A stretch of DNA of 64,000 nt, from assembly GCF_001439605.1 (NCBI RefSeq), contig NZ_LMBX01000006.1:121715-185714 (forward strand). Reading direction: 5' to 3'. The stretch is from Cytobacillus praedii. Its GTDB lineage: Bacteria > Bacillota > Bacilli > Bacillales > Cytobacillaceae. Position 1 is the first letter of the stretch. Every line of letters begins with the position of its first letter. Positions 27,260 to 36,283 of this stretch are shown one piece after another. A program made the position numbers and the translations under genes. The notes under the pieces were generated by a model. The model was not told the origin of the DNA. It saw only the letters and a list, made by a program, of their open reading frames with translations, and searched no databases.

Positions 27260-27865
27260 ATGTAACTATTTAATTAATCAGTTTGTGAACAATTACACTT
27301 AAACTAAATTAAGAAAGGGAATAGAACTAAAGCTTTCAGAACCAACAGAGAAATGAATTGAGAGTTATTTCGGACATTGCCTTTGTTCTATTTCGTTTCC
27401 AGGAGTGGGAGAGAAAGAAATTTGTTGATTGTTCGCGTTTAGGGATTTTAGGGAAGTGTCAGGCTCGTGGACAATTCGCACTTCTAGCGACTAAACACGA
27501 ATAAAATTCGATATCCATTAATTATTATTCGTGTTCCTTTTATGTAAATCAGACTACACTTTAGTAGCGATAGTTGGAAGCAGCAGGCTATAATATACGA
27601 ATAACTATTGTATTAATTTTTTATCCACTTTTTCTCGAGCGAGAACTAGTATCTTTTCATCTATCTCTCAGTAGATTTATTATGAACACGGAATATGAAT
27701 TCTGTTTAACTATATATATATTCGCCAGCGCGATTATTTAAAGCTCATAGGAGTATCAATTGAACTTATGAGCTTTTTTTGCGTTCATTTTTTTAATTCT
27801 AAGATATGTTAAATTGTTTCAGTATCTTTATGTAATTTTTATAAGTATAATTGTGTCACTCGTCA
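27260..27865 (+). other. Non-coding stretch with a terminator-like hairpin
   Basis: No gene seen. AAGCTCATA / TATGAGCTT at 27741-27775 followed by seven T is a plausible terminator. The last 12 bases (TGTCACTCGTCA, 27854-27865) mirror the terminus of the adjacent mobile element. Confidence 0.5.
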
Positions 27866-27870
27866 TTATT

Positions 27871-28006
27871 TGACGATTGACACAAAAGTACCCACCAATA
27901 AAATTCCGTTATTATAGCATTTTCATTAATAGAGTAGGCACTTTTGTGTCATTTTTTTTGACACAAAAGTACCTACTCTTATGTAAAATGACATAAAAGT
28001 ACCTAC
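27871..28006. repeat. Left-end array of four 18-bp motifs
   Basis: Copies of TGACA(C/T)AAAAGTACC(C/T)AC: L1 at 27878-27895, L2 inverted at 27934-27951, L3 at 27959-27976 and L4 at 27989-28006. L2 and L3 form an inverted pair around an eight-base T-rich centre. Confidence 0.8.
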
Positions 28007-28196
28007 AAACTTGTGCAAAAATATGATAAATGAAATTTACAGGATTTTTATTATTTTAATTCAAAAACCTTAACGACAAATAAAACTTTTCTTACTAATC
28101 AGGTTCTTTTTTTTAAAATAGTCAAAAGCAAAACAGCTAAATAAATACAAGATTTATTCCTCACATTTTAAATTTTATTGAATAAACTAAAGTTAA

Positions 28197-28220
28197 TACT
28201 TGCAAGTTGCAAATTATAAG
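28197..28220. promoter_or_regulatory. Putative MarR-type operator upstream of arsN1
   Basis: TACTTGCAAGTTGCAAATTA. Related copies lie at 28766-28787 (TAGTTGCAATTTACAATTAT, before arsM) and 30269-30293 (TACTTGTAATTTGCAAATAA, before the flavoprotein gene). The repetition in front of three genes of the cluster suggests one regulator, most likely the MarR protein at 29804. Confidence 0.5.
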
Positions 28221-28269
28221 TGTATATTTTTAGTAAGCAATAGAAATTGGTATTAGTTGGGGGAATTCG

Positions 28270-28761
28270 ATGACAATAATCAGAGAGGCACTTGCTAAGG
28301 ATATAGTTTCTATACTAAGCATTTATAACGAGGGTATTGAAGACAGAATAGCAACTTTAGAAATGGAAACAAAAGATTTATCATACATGCAAGAATGGTT
28401 TGACAACCATAAAGGTCGCTTCAAAGTACTTGTAGCTGAGCAAGAGGGGAATATTATCGGCTGGTCATCGCTAAACCAATATAATAATAGGTGTGCCTAT
28501 GCAGGAGTGGCGGATTTGTCTGTCTATGTTTCTAGAGAGTTCAGGGGAAAAGGCATTGGAAAATTACTACTTACAGCAATTGAGGAATGTGCTAAAGAAA
28601 ATGATTTTCATAAAATAGTGCTCTTCACATTTCCATTTAACCAGTTGGGGCAAAGTTTGTATCATAAAAAAGGGTATCGTGAAGTTGGTATATTTGAAAA
28701 CCAAGGAATACTTGATGGGAAATATGTAGATGTAATGGCCATGGAAAAGTTAATATTTTAA
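28270..28761 (+). CDS. arsN1: ArsN1-type GNAT N-acetyltransferase
   Basis: A 163-residue GNAT protein of the phosphinothricin/arsinothricin acetyltransferase group. Family markers are EGIEDRIATLEM near the N-terminus, the acetyl-CoA loop REFRGKGIGKLLL and the C-terminal LGQSLYHKKGYREVGIFE. ArsN1 enzymes acetylate the alpha-amino group of arsinothricin, an arsenic-containing glutamate mimic made by bacteria. Its placement directly before arsM in an arsenic island supports this over a bar/pat herbicide role. GGGG precedes the start by about six bases. Confidence 0.8.
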   Translation: MTIIREALAKDIVSILSIYNEGIEDRIATLEMETKDLSYMQEWFDNHKGRFKVLVAEQEGNIIGWSSLNQYNNRCAYAGVADLSVYVSREFRGKGIGKLLLTAIEECAKENDFHKIVLFTFPFNQLGQSLYHKKGYREVGIFENQGILDGKYVDVMAMEKLIF

Positions 28762-28856
28762 CCGATAGTTGCAATTTACAATTATTATTTATAAATAGTA
28801 AAGTTCATTTCTTATATAACAGTGAAATATAAAAAATATATAAAGGTGGGTTTATT

Positions 28857-29660
28857 ATGAGTGAAGTGCAAAACGATAAAATTCGTAATAATGTTCGTCA
28901 AAATTATAAAGAGATTGCATTAAGAGTAGTTAGTAATGATAATTGTTGTGCACCGAGTTGCTGCACACCAGCAGAAAATCAAAACATTTCTATTGAGGAA
29001 ATTTCTAAAAAAATGGGATACACGACAAAAGAATTAAGAAATATTCCAAACGGAGCTAACATGGGGTTAGGTTGTGGAAACCCTCAAGCAATTGCAGAGT
29101 TAAAAGAAGGAGAAACGGTTCTTGACCTTGGTAGTGGTGGAGGGTTTGACTGCTTCTTGGCGTCACCAAAAGTAGGGGATAAAGGCAAGGTTATTGGTGT
29201 CGATATGACACCAGAAATGATTACCAAGGCTAGAAACAATGCTGAGAAAAATCAATTTAGCAATGTGGATTTTCGTTTAGGTGAAATTGAAAACTTACCA
29301 GTTGCTGACTCCTCAGTAGATGTTATTATTTCAAACTGCGTTATAAACTTATCGCCCAACAAACAAAGAGTGTTTAATGAAGCTTATCGTGTTTTAAAAG
29401 ATGGTGGACGTTTGGCAATTTCTGATGTAATTATGACTACTGAGTTACCAGAAGAACTACAAGCTGATATTCAAATGTATTCAGGATGCATTTCAGGAGC
29501 ATCTACCATTGATAATCTTGCTGATGTAATGAAACTTGCTGGATTTAAGAATATATCTATTACTCCAAAAGACGAATCAAAAGAACTCATTAAAGAATGG
29601 GCACCAGAACATAATGTGGAAAAGTATATTGTTTCTGCAATAATAACAGCAGTTAAGTAA
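28857..29660 (+). CDS. arsM: Arsenite S-adenosylmethionine methyltransferase ArsM
   Basis: A 267-residue methyltransferase. The SAM-binding motif is VLDLGSGGGFD (88-98). The three arsenic-binding cysteines of ArsM are present: Cys73 (MGLGCGNP), Cys161 (ISNCVINL) and Cys211 (MYSGCISGA). An N-terminal CC-x3-CC cluster (30-36) adds further thiols. It methylates As(III) to mono-, di- and trimethyl species in the cytoplasm. ATG after AAAGGTGGG. An imperfect inverted repeat (ACACGAG / CTCGTGT, about 29696-29736) follows the gene. Confidence 0.95.
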   Translation: MSEVQNDKIRNNVRQNYKEIALRVVSNDNCCAPSCCTPAENQNISIEEISKKMGYTTKELRNIPNGANMGLGCGNPQAIAELKEGETVLDLGSGGGFDCFLASPKVGDKGKVIGVDMTPEMITKARNNAEKNQFSNVDFRLGEIENLPVADSSVDVIISNCVINLSPNKQRVFNEAYRVLKDGGRLAISDVIMTTELPEELQADIQMYSGCISGASTIDNLADVMKLAGFKNISITPKDESKELIKEWAPEHNVEKYIVSAIITAVK

Positions 29661-29803
29661 TTAAATTTAGATAATTAGTAATTAGCTTACCCTGACACGA
29701 GTGAAAATGGGGTAATTTACCTGAATTTGCTCGTGTTATTCTTACTAATAGAATTAGTTTATTACAACTCATTGATGTTTTAATACAAAAGAGGTGAAAA
29801 GTA

Positions 29804-30253
29804 ATGGAAAATCTCCGTGAAATGTTTCAGATAATGACACGACGCTTTGGATTATTAGATAAAAATTGTTGTACTGTAGGTGGCTTTGATATTTCAATCA
29901 TCCATAGCCATATTCTTTATGAAATTGATAATCAGCATAATCCGTCCATGCAGCAAGTTGCAGATGCATTAGGAACTGATATTACTACATTCAGTCGTCA
30001 AGTCCAATCATTAGTAAAAATGAATTTGGTTAAAAAGACTCCGCTCCCGGAAGATAAAAGAGTCTATATCCTTTCACTTACTACTGAAGGGAAATTTGTC
30101 GCGACAACTATTGATCAGCAAATGAACACTTACTTGAATGATGTTTTTTCCCAAATGAATGAGTTTGAGAAAGAGACTGTCATTCGGTCCATTAAGTTAT
30201 TAAATGAGGCAATGGCAAAAACAAGTAATTGTTGCACCATTCCATTGAGGTGA
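29804..30253 (+). CDS. MarR family regulator with two vicinal cysteine pairs
   Basis: A 149-residue MarR winged-helix protein (NPSMQQVADALGTDITTFSRQVQSLV as recognition region; wing EDKRVYILSLT). It carries Cys22-Cys23 near the N-terminus (DKNCCTVGG) and Cys143-Cys144 near the C-terminus (SNCCTIP). In the MarR fold both ends form the dimer interface, so the two pairs could come together as a thiol site for As(III) or methylarsenite. Its location between arsM and two flavoprotein genes supports an arsenic-sensing role, by inference. Ribosome binding site GAGGTG. Confidence 0.82.
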   Translation: MENLREMFQIMTRRFGLLDKNCCTVGGFDISIIHSHILYEIDNQHNPSMQQVADALGTDITTFSRQVQSLVKMNLVKKTPLPEDKRVYILSLTTEGKFVATTIDQQMNTYLNDVFSQMNEFEKETVIRSIKLLNEAMAKTSNCCTIPLR

Positions 30254-30304
30254 AAACCTCAAAATGAATACTTGTAATTTGCAAATAATTTTCAGGAGGA
30301 TCAA

Positions 30305-31369
30305 ATGTATAATATTTGGGATGCGATTGTAATTGGTGGAGGTCAGGCCGGTCTTGCTGCGGGATATCATTTACAAAAAAGTAAATTACAATTTTTGATT
30401 TTAGAATCAGAAGAAAGGGCTGCTGGCTCATGGCCAAAGTATTATGACAGTCTCAAATTGTTTTCGCCAGCACGATTTTCATCTTTACCAGGGATGAAAA
30501 TTCCAGGAGATCCTGAACGTTACCTGACAAAGTCAGAAGTTATTAGCTATCTTGAAGATTATCAAAAATATTTTAATTTACCCATAGTAAAGAATTCGAA
30601 GGTAATATCTGTAATACAAGAAAACCATTTATTTACGATACAAACCGTATCAGGTAGTAAGTATAAATCTAAAACAATCATAAATGCGACAGGATCATTC
30701 AATAATCCATTTACTCCTTCTATAAAGGGACAGGAGTTATTTGTAGGAAGAACCATACATTCAGCAGATTACCTAACACCAGAAGCTTTTACTAATCTAA
30801 GGGTTGTAGTGGTGGGTAGTAGAAATTCTGCAGTACAAATTGCAATTGAATTGGCAGATGTAAGTAATACTACGTTAGCAGTACGTCATTCGGTCAAAAT
30901 AGTTAATCAAAAGTTATTTGGTAAAGACTTGCATTTTTGGCTTAGAATTATTGGTTTTGATACATTTCCATTTTGGAAGTTCGGCAAAACGGTACCTACT
31001 TCAGATTCAGTTATTGATTCAGGAAATTTTAAAGAACCATTAGATAAAGGAAAACCGGATCAAAAGCAAATGTTTACTTCTTTTTATTCAGAAGGAGTGG
31101 TCTGGGCAGATGGAACAAAAGAACCGGTGGATGCGGTCATATTTGCAACTGGATACCGAAGTAATTTTCCGTATTTATTGGAAGTGGATGCTCTTGACGC
31201 AGATGGAAACCCAATGCATGCAGGGGGTGTAAGTAGCTCTACTCCAGGACTTTATTATGTAGGAATAGAGGGGCAACGATCATTTGCATCAGCAACATTA
31301 AGAGGAGTCGGTTCTGATGCAAGTTATGTTGTTAGAAAACTTATAGATCATTTAGAAACTCATAAATAA
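30305..31369 (+). CDS. CzcO/ArsO-like flavin-dependent oxidoreductase
   Basis: A 354-residue protein with FAD motif GGGQAG (11-16) and overall layout of the single-component flavin monooxygenases (SWPKYYDSLKLFSPARFSSLPG, later ATGYRSN). The second nucleotide motif is unusual: GSRNSA (171-176) where relatives have G-x-G-x-S-A, so a glycine is replaced by arginine. This may weaken or alter NAD(P)H binding. Position between an arsenic-sensing-type MarR gene and another flavoprotein suggests oxidation of trivalent (organo)arsenicals, by inference. Ribosome binding site AGGAGG. Confidence 0.78.
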   Translation: MYNIWDAIVIGGGQAGLAAGYHLQKSKLQFLILESEERAAGSWPKYYDSLKLFSPARFSSLPGMKIPGDPERYLTKSEVISYLEDYQKYFNLPIVKNSKVISVIQENHLFTIQTVSGSKYKSKTIINATGSFNNPFTPSIKGQELFVGRTIHSADYLTPEAFTNLRVVVVGSRNSAVQIAIELADVSNTTLAVRHSVKIVNQKLFGKDLHFWLRIIGFDTFPFWKFGKTVPTSDSVIDSGNFKEPLDKGKPDQKQMFTSFYSEGVVWADGTKEPVDAVIFATGYRSNFPYLLEVDALDADGNPMHAGGVSSSTPGLYYVGIEGQRSFASATLRGVGSDASYVVRKLIDHLETHK

Positions 31370-31400
31370 AAAATAACAATAAGAAAAGAGGAAAAAGAAA

Positions 31401-32786
31401 ATGACAAATTCAAATAATCTATTAATAAATGTACAAGGATGTTGTGCTCCCCAAGAAAGATCCCTTAACTCTAAGTCAGTAAGTAACAACGTAAAAGATC
31501 ATCTACCAGTAGCTATTATTGGTGCCGGTCCTGTTGGTTTGGCTGCTGCAGCTCATTTAGTTAGCCGGGGGCAGAATTTTATCTTATTAGAAGGTGGCAG
31601 TCAAGTAGGTGCAAACATATTAACTTGGGGTCATATCCGATTATTTTCACCATGGCGTTATAACGTTGATAAAGTAGCAAAGAGTTTACTAGAGAAAACT
31701 AATTGGACACATCCAGAATTAGAAAAATTGCCAACAGGGAAAGAACTTGTAGAACAATATTTAGAACCACTTTCAAATCTTAGTGAAATTCAACCTTATA
31801 TTCAATTAAATACAAGGGTAGTATCTATTGGTAAAAAAGATACGGATAAAATGAAAACACAGAATCGGGAAAATATCCCTTTTATTATTCATACAGAATC
31901 TAATGGATCATATAAAACTTTTGAGGCAAGAGCTGTAATTGATGCAACAGGAACCTGGGGGAATCCAAACCCAGCTGTTTCTAGTGGGGTGTGGCTTAAT
32001 GATGAGAAATCACTCCATGAACAAGTATTTTACGGAATCCCCAATATATTAGAAAAAGAAAAGGAACGTTATGCTAATAAACGTGTTGCAGTTGTAGGAG
32101 GTGGACATTCAGCAATAAATACGTTATTGGATTTAGCAAAACTTAAGGAGGAGTATAATAAAACGGAAATTATATGGATAATGAGAAGGCAGCGTGTTGA
32201 AGATGCGTATGGTGGAGAAGAAAAGGATGCATTAGCTGCACGAGGTGAATTAGGAAGTCGTATCCATAGCTTAGTGGATGAACAGAAAATAAATGTAGTT
32301 ACTCCTTTTAGAATCCAAGAGGTGAAAAAATCTCAGGAAGGAATAATGATTAAAGGTAATAAGAATAATGAGGAAAGCATCCTTAATGGAATTGAAGAAA
32401 TAATTGTAAATGCAGGGAGCCGACCAGATTTAACTATTTTAAGAGAGATTAGAATAGCAATTGACTCAGCTACGGAAAGTGTTGAAGCATTAGCTCCACT
32501 TATCGACCCGAATGTCCACAGTTGTGGAACCGTTCGTCCACATGGAGAAAAGGAATTGCGCCAGCCCGAAAAAGATCTCTATATAGTTGGAGCGAAAAGT
32601 TATGGACGTGCCCCAACATTTCTTATGGCTACAGGATACGAACAGGTAAGATCAGTTGTAGCCTATCTTAGTGGGGATGTCGAATCCGCAGAAACAGTGG
32701 AATTGGATTTACCTGAAACTGGTGTGTGTAGTGTAAACTTTAACACGAAAAAATCTAGTTGTGAAAATACGACTTCATGTAATTAA
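31401..32786 (+). CDS. NAD(P)/FAD-dependent oxidoreductase with cysteine-rich tails
   Basis: A 461-residue flavoprotein 31 bp after the previous one. FAD motif GAGPVG (41-46) follows a 35-residue leader with Cys14-Cys15. NAD(P) motif GGGHSA (233-238). The C-terminal tail has cysteines in TGVCSVN, KSSCEN and SCN. Flavin monooxygenases such as ArsV oxidise trivalent methylarsenite and roxarsone-type compounds; this protein belongs to the same broad class, but identity is not established. The thiol tails could hold As(III) substrates, by inference. Confidence 0.72.
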   Translation: MTNSNNLLINVQGCCAPQERSLNSKSVSNNVKDHLPVAIIGAGPVGLAAAAHLVSRGQNFILLEGGSQVGANILTWGHIRLFSPWRYNVDKVAKSLLEKTNWTHPELEKLPTGKELVEQYLEPLSNLSEIQPYIQLNTRVVSIGKKDTDKMKTQNRENIPFIIHTESNGSYKTFEARAVIDATGTWGNPNPAVSSGVWLNDEKSLHEQVFYGIPNILEKEKERYANKRVAVVGGGHSAINTLLDLAKLKEEYNKTEIIWIMRRQRVEDAYGGEEKDALAARGELGSRIHSLVDEQKINVVTPFRIQEVKKSQEGIMIKGNKNNEESILNGIEEIIVNAGSRPDLTILREIRIAIDSATESVEALAPLIDPNVHSCGTVRPHGEKELRQPEKDLYIVGAKSYGRAPTFLMATGYEQVRSVVAYLSGDVESAETVELDLPETGVCSVNFNTKKSSCENTTSCN

Positions 32787-32859
32787 AGTGATATAGGGAA
32801 ACTCAATGTTTCCCTATAACTTATAAAGTAAAGATTATCGAGTGATGGGGGAAAATAAA

Positions 32860-33057
32860 ATGACCATTAATCATGCGGGAACTCTGGGAAAAGAATACTT
32901 TATTTCATATATAAAATTAATTATGAATGCTTGTGGATGTTCTGTGGATGAAGCGAAAGAACAAACTTTTAAGCGCTTGTTTAATAGTCAAGAAGAAAAT
33001 ATGGGACGAGAAACGTACAAACAATTTTTGAATGCCTATAGGGAATTACAGGAATGA
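32860..33057 (+). CDS. Small hypothetical protein
   Basis: ATG 32860 follows GGGGGAAAA; an upstream GTG at 32842 overlaps that site. The 65-residue helical protein has one CGC motif (NACGCSVDEAKEQ). I do not recognise a family. It is the last plus-strand gene before a terminator, probably in the flavoprotein transcript. Confidence 0.55.
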   Translation: MTINHAGTLGKEYFISYIKLIMNACGCSVDEAKEQTFKRLFNSQEENMGRETYKQFLNAYRELQE

Positions 33058-33065
33058 CCATCATA

Positions 33066-33117
33066 AAAATCCCAATTTATCTATGAATTACAAAGAGAAA
33101 ATTGGGATTTGTTTTTA
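33066..33117 (+). terminator. Terminator at the end of the arsM-flavoprotein block
   Basis: Stem AAATCCCAATTT / AAATTGGGATTT with a 20-nt loop, then GTTTTTAT. Confidence 0.7.
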
Positions 33118-33144
33118 TAAAGCCACTGTTACTTGGACAAGTAT

Positions 33145-33466
33145 TTAATGACGTGGGGCAAACAACATAATTGATACACCAACTAAACAGATGGCAGCCC
33201 CAATCCAATCATATATATCAGGTGCTTTCTTATCAATTCCCCAACCCCATAATACGGATAAAACGATAAATACCCCACCGTAAGCTGCATAAACTCTCCC
33301 GAACGAAGGAAAGGATTGAAATGTAGCAATTACACCGTATAATGCTAATGCTATCCCTCCACCTATTCCACAATAGAATGGTTTACCCTCTCTTAACCAT
33401 AGCCATATAAGATAACCTCCGCCAATCTCTGCAATTCCGGCAAAATATTATTATTGCATAAATCAT
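33145..33466 (-). pseudogene. YnfA family (UPF0060) membrane protein, frameshifted
   Basis: The minus strand starts at ATG 33466 with MIYAIIIF, then needs a one-base shift near 33443 to continue [19 protein letters not shown], later [20 protein letters not shown] and [16 protein letters not shown], ending APRH. This is the full YnfA family length (about 106 residues, four helices). An extra T in a short T run (ATATTTTGCC) breaks the frame. The length of 322 bp is not a multiple of three. Either a real recent mutation or a sequencing error. Confidence 0.8.
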
Positions 33467-33519
33467 TAAATACACACCTTTGAATAAGAAGTAACCTACT
33501 CCTTTTTAATCGGCATATG

Positions 33520-33720
33520 TCAGCCGCCTTCTATACAGGTTGCTGTTGAACTTCCAACGGCAAAATTCAATTCTTGAAGAAGTAAAGCAAGTTGTTCCTC
33601 TTTAATCAATGTTTCTAAAGTTTGCTTAGTAAGAGACACGTTATATTTTTTAAAGATGTCTGTAGTAACTTCCCAGACTTCAACAATATCTTTCGGTGTC
33701 ATATTCGATTGTATGACCAT
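33520..33720 (-). CDS. DUF542/DUF1858-like small protein
   Basis: A 66-residue protein beginning MVIQSNMTPKDIVEVWEVTTDIFKKY, which resembles the small helical domain of DUF1858 and of the ScdA/RIC N-terminus. The usual cysteine pair after the first helices is absent; a single cysteine lies at the end (STATCIEGG). AAGGATG precedes the start. It is divergent from arsR. Function unknown. Confidence 0.55.
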   Translation of the reverse strand: MVIQSNMTPKDIVEVWEVTTDIFKKYNVSLTKQTLETLIKEEQLALLLQELNFAVGSSTATCIEGG

Positions 33721-33941
33721 TTCAACATCATCCTTGCACTTTTAAAATCTATTTGCTTTTCGTATGTATACATTCTTGCACGATCCCAGTTGGTTATAAT
33801 TTATTAAGGTACAATCACTAAAATAGGTTCCAAAATGGTACATAATACTATTACTAAAAAATCTAATTGTTGCTAATGCATTAATTCCTATCTGGTTTAC
33901 TTATGAAAAAAATTATTTGCAATAAATATATAAGTGATTTA

Positions 33942-33965
33942 TTATATAAGTGAATCGTTATATAA
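33942..33965. promoter_or_regulatory. Candidate ArsR operator
   Basis: TTATATAA-GTGAATCG-TTATATAA, with a partial further copy of ATATAAGTGA at about 33928. It lies about 130 bp before arsR between two divergent genes. Very AT-rich surroundings reduce confidence. Confidence 0.4.
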
Positions 33966-34095
33966 ATTGTTTGTTGCATGTAATCTAAATTGGATAGTGA
34001 CCGTATTCCTTAATAATACAAATATTATTATATAATTTCTATATAAATATAAGTAAATTATTATGTATTTATAACAAGAATAGGAGGTGCTCTTT

Positions 34096-34440
34096 ATGCA
34101 TAAAACACTTATCGATATTACTAATGCTGCAACAATCCTAAAATTGTTGGGAGATAAAACTCGCCTAACAATGGTTAAAATTTTAGACTCTCATGATTGT
34201 TGTGTTTGTGAATTTGTTGAAATATTTAAAACGAGTCAGCCGGCAATAAGCCAACATTTACGAAAGTTAAAAGACTTAGGCATTGTGAAAGAAACGAGAA
34301 GGGGACAGTGGATTATTTATTCTTTAAATAAAGAAAGTGAATATTATCCATTGGTACAAAATATTCTTCAACACCTTCCTAGTCAAGATTTTAAATTACA
34401 AGAACTAGAAAAACAGGGTTTACGCATCTCTTGTGAGTAA
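34096..34440 (+). CDS. arsR: ArsR arsenic-responsive repressor
   Basis: ATG 34096 follows AGGAGGTG. The 114-residue winged-helix repressor has the As(III) site HDCCVCEF (Cys35, Cys36, Cys38) at the start of the DNA-binding helix, the classical ArsR motif extended by one cysteine, and the recognition helix SQPAISQHLRKLKDLGIV. As(III) or Sb(III) binding releases it from the operator. It is 15 bp upstream of arsB. Confidence 0.93.
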   Translation: MHKTLIDITNAATILKLLGDKTRLTMVKILDSHDCCVCEFVEIFKTSQPAISQHLRKLKDLGIVKETRRGQWIIYSLNKESEYYPLVQNILQHLPSQDFKLQELEKQGLRISCE

Positions 34441-34455
34441 TAGGGGGTTAATGTA

Positions 34456-35754
34456 TTGACATCAGTCATTTTAGCATCAGTTATTTTTTTGATCACACTT
34501 ATTTTAGTGATATGGCAGCCTAAAGGATTATCTATTGGCTGGTCTGCTTGTGGGGGAGCGATCCTCGCTTTAATTATTGGAGTTGTTGATTTTAAAGATG
34601 TAATCGATGTGACATCAATTGTATGGAATGCCACGTTAGCATTTATTGCTATCATCATTATTTCACTAATTCTTGACGAAATTGGATTCTTTGAGTGGGC
34701 AGCTCTTCATATGGCAAGGGCAGCTAGAGGAAATGGAGTACGGATGTTTATCTATGTTTCTGTACTTGGGGCATTAGTGGCAGCATTCTTTGCGAATGAT
34801 GGAGCCGCACTGATTTTGACACCTATTGTATTAGCAATGGTTCGAAATCTAAAGTTTAACGAAAAAATGGTTTTTCCATTTATTATTGCGAGTGGATTTA
34901 TTGCGGATACAACCTCACTACCACTAGTAGTAAGTAACTTAGTTAATATTGTATCTGCAGACTTCTTTGGGATAGGATTTGCGGAGTTTGCTTCTAGAAT
35001 GATTATCCCTAATTTCTTTTCATTGGCAGCAAGTATTTTAGTTCTTTTTCTATATTTCCGTAAAAGCATACCGAAGAATTATGATATGTCACAGTTGAAA
35101 AATCCAGTGGAAGCCATTCGGGATAAAAAAATGTTCCGATTATCTTGGATTGTGTTAGGTATTCTACTTATTGGTTATTTCGCTAGTGAGTTTACAGGTA
35201 TCCCTGTATCGATTATAGCCAGCATCGTCGCTATCTTTTCCCTTATCATGGCAAGGAGAAGTCATGCGGTGAATACTCGTACAGTTATCAAAGGTGCACC
35301 TTGGGCGATCGTTTTCTTCTCAATAGGTATGTATGTTGTTGTTTATGGATTAAGGAATGTTGGACTGACGAACATATTAGCCGACCTGATTCAAGTAACT
35401 GCAGATCAAGGCTTATTTGTTGCAACAGTAGGAATGGGATTCATTGCGGCTATTCTTTCTTCAATTATGAACAATATGCCAACTGTCATGATTGATGCTC
35501 TGGCAATTGCTGATACTAGTACAACTGGGGTCATTCGTGAAGCTCTAATATATGCGAATGTTATTGGTTCAGATTTGGGTCCTAAAATTACACCTATTGG
35601 CTCCCTAGCAACTTTATTGTGGCTACATGTTTTATCCCAAAAAGGGGTTAAGATATCATGGGGAACTTATTTTAAAACAGGTATTGTCCTAACCATTCCA
35701 ACCTTGTTTATTACACTAGTTGGCCTATATATATGGTTGTTGATTATTCACTAA
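34456..35754 (+). CDS. arsB: ArsB arsenite efflux pump
   Basis: TTG start after AGGGGG. The 432-residue protein has about 12 helices and belongs to the ArsB/NhaD superfamily (pI258 ArsB type, not Acr3). Markers are [18 protein letters not shown] near residue 115, [20 protein letters not shown] and [10 protein letters not shown]. It extrudes As(OH)3 or Sb(OH)3 using the proton gradient. Confidence 0.95.
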   Translation: MTSVILASVIFLITLILVIWQPKGLSIGWSACGGAILALIIGVVDFKDVIDVTSIVWNATLAFIAIIIISLILDEIGFFEWAALHMARAARGNGVRMFIYVSVLGALVAAFFANDGAALILTPIVLAMVRNLKFNEKMVFPFIIASGFIADTTSLPLVVSNLVNIVSADFFGIGFAEFASRMIIPNFFSLAASILVLFLYFRKSIPKNYDMSQLKNPVEAIRDKKMFRLSWIVLGILLIGYFASEFTGIPVSIIASIVAIFSLIMARRSHAVNTRTVIKGAPWAIVFFSIGMYVVVYGLRNVGLTNILADLIQVTADQGLFVATVGMGFIAAILSSIMNNMPTVMIDALAIADTSTTGVIREALIYANVIGSDLGPKITPIGSLATLLWLHVLSQKGVKISWGTYFKTGIVLTIPTLFITLVGLYIWLLIIH

Positions 35755-35775
35755 CTAATAAAGGAGAAATACTTT

Positions 35776-36195
35776 ATGTCTAAAAAAACAATCTACTTTT
35801 TATGTACAGGAAACTCTTGCAGAAGCCAAATGGCAGAAGGATGGGCTAAGAAATACTTAGGTGAGAATTGGAATGTCTATAGTGCAGGAATTGAAGCACA
35901 TGGTTTAAACCCGAATGCAGTTAAAGCAATGGAGGAAGTTGATATTGATATTTCCAGTCAAACATCTGACATAATTGATCCTGAAATATTAAATAATGTT
36001 GATTTGGTGGTTACATTATGTGGGGATGCTGCTGATAAGTGTCCAATTACACCACCTCAAGTAAAACGTGAACACTGGGGCTTTGATGACCCAGCAAAAG
36101 CAGAAGGCACAGAAGAGGAAAAATGGGCTTTTTTCCAGCGTGTACGTGATGAAGTTGGGGAAAGAATCAAGCGTTTTTCTGAAACAGGAAAATAA
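35776..36195 (+). CDS. arsC: ArsC thioredoxin-coupled arsenate reductase
   Basis: A 139-residue low-molecular-weight-phosphatase-fold arsenate reductase. The P-loop is [10 protein letters not shown] with catalytic Cys10 and Cys15. The redox shuttle cysteines are Cys82 and Cys89 ([10 protein letters not shown]). It reduces As(V) to As(III), with electrons from thioredoxin, for export by ArsB. Ribosome binding site AAGGAG; 21 bp after arsB. Confidence 0.95.
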   Translation: MSKKTIYFLCTGNSCRSQMAEGWAKKYLGENWNVYSAGIEAHGLNPNAVKAMEEVDIDISSQTSDIIDPEILNNVDLVVTLCGDAADKCPITPPQVKREHWGFDDPAKAEGTEEEKWAFFQRVRDEVGERIKRFSETGK

Positions 36196-36203
36196 ACAAT
36201 TAT

Positions 36204-36233
36204 AAAAACCAAGAGTTATCTCTTGGTTTTTAT
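36204..36233 (+). terminator. Terminator between arsC and arsD
   Basis: Stem AAAACCAAGAG / CTCTTGGTTTT with a 4-5-nt loop. It would end the arsRBC transcript, so arsD needs its own promoter or read-through. Confidence 0.75.
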
Positions 36234-36283
36234 ATAACATAAATATAAGTATATGCTTATTTGATATTATGGGAGGAAATAAA

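Noticed and set aside
27878..28006. Short repeats at 27.9 kb considered as a CRISPR array
   Set aside because: The copies alternate in orientation and spacing, have no uniform spacers and no cas genes; they match a second set at 36.5 kb in inverse orientation, as transposon ends do.
33901..34080. Direct repeats ATATAAGTGA upstream of arsR considered as plasmid iterons
   Set aside because: Only two to three degenerate copies exist in extremely AT-rich DNA and no replication gene is near.
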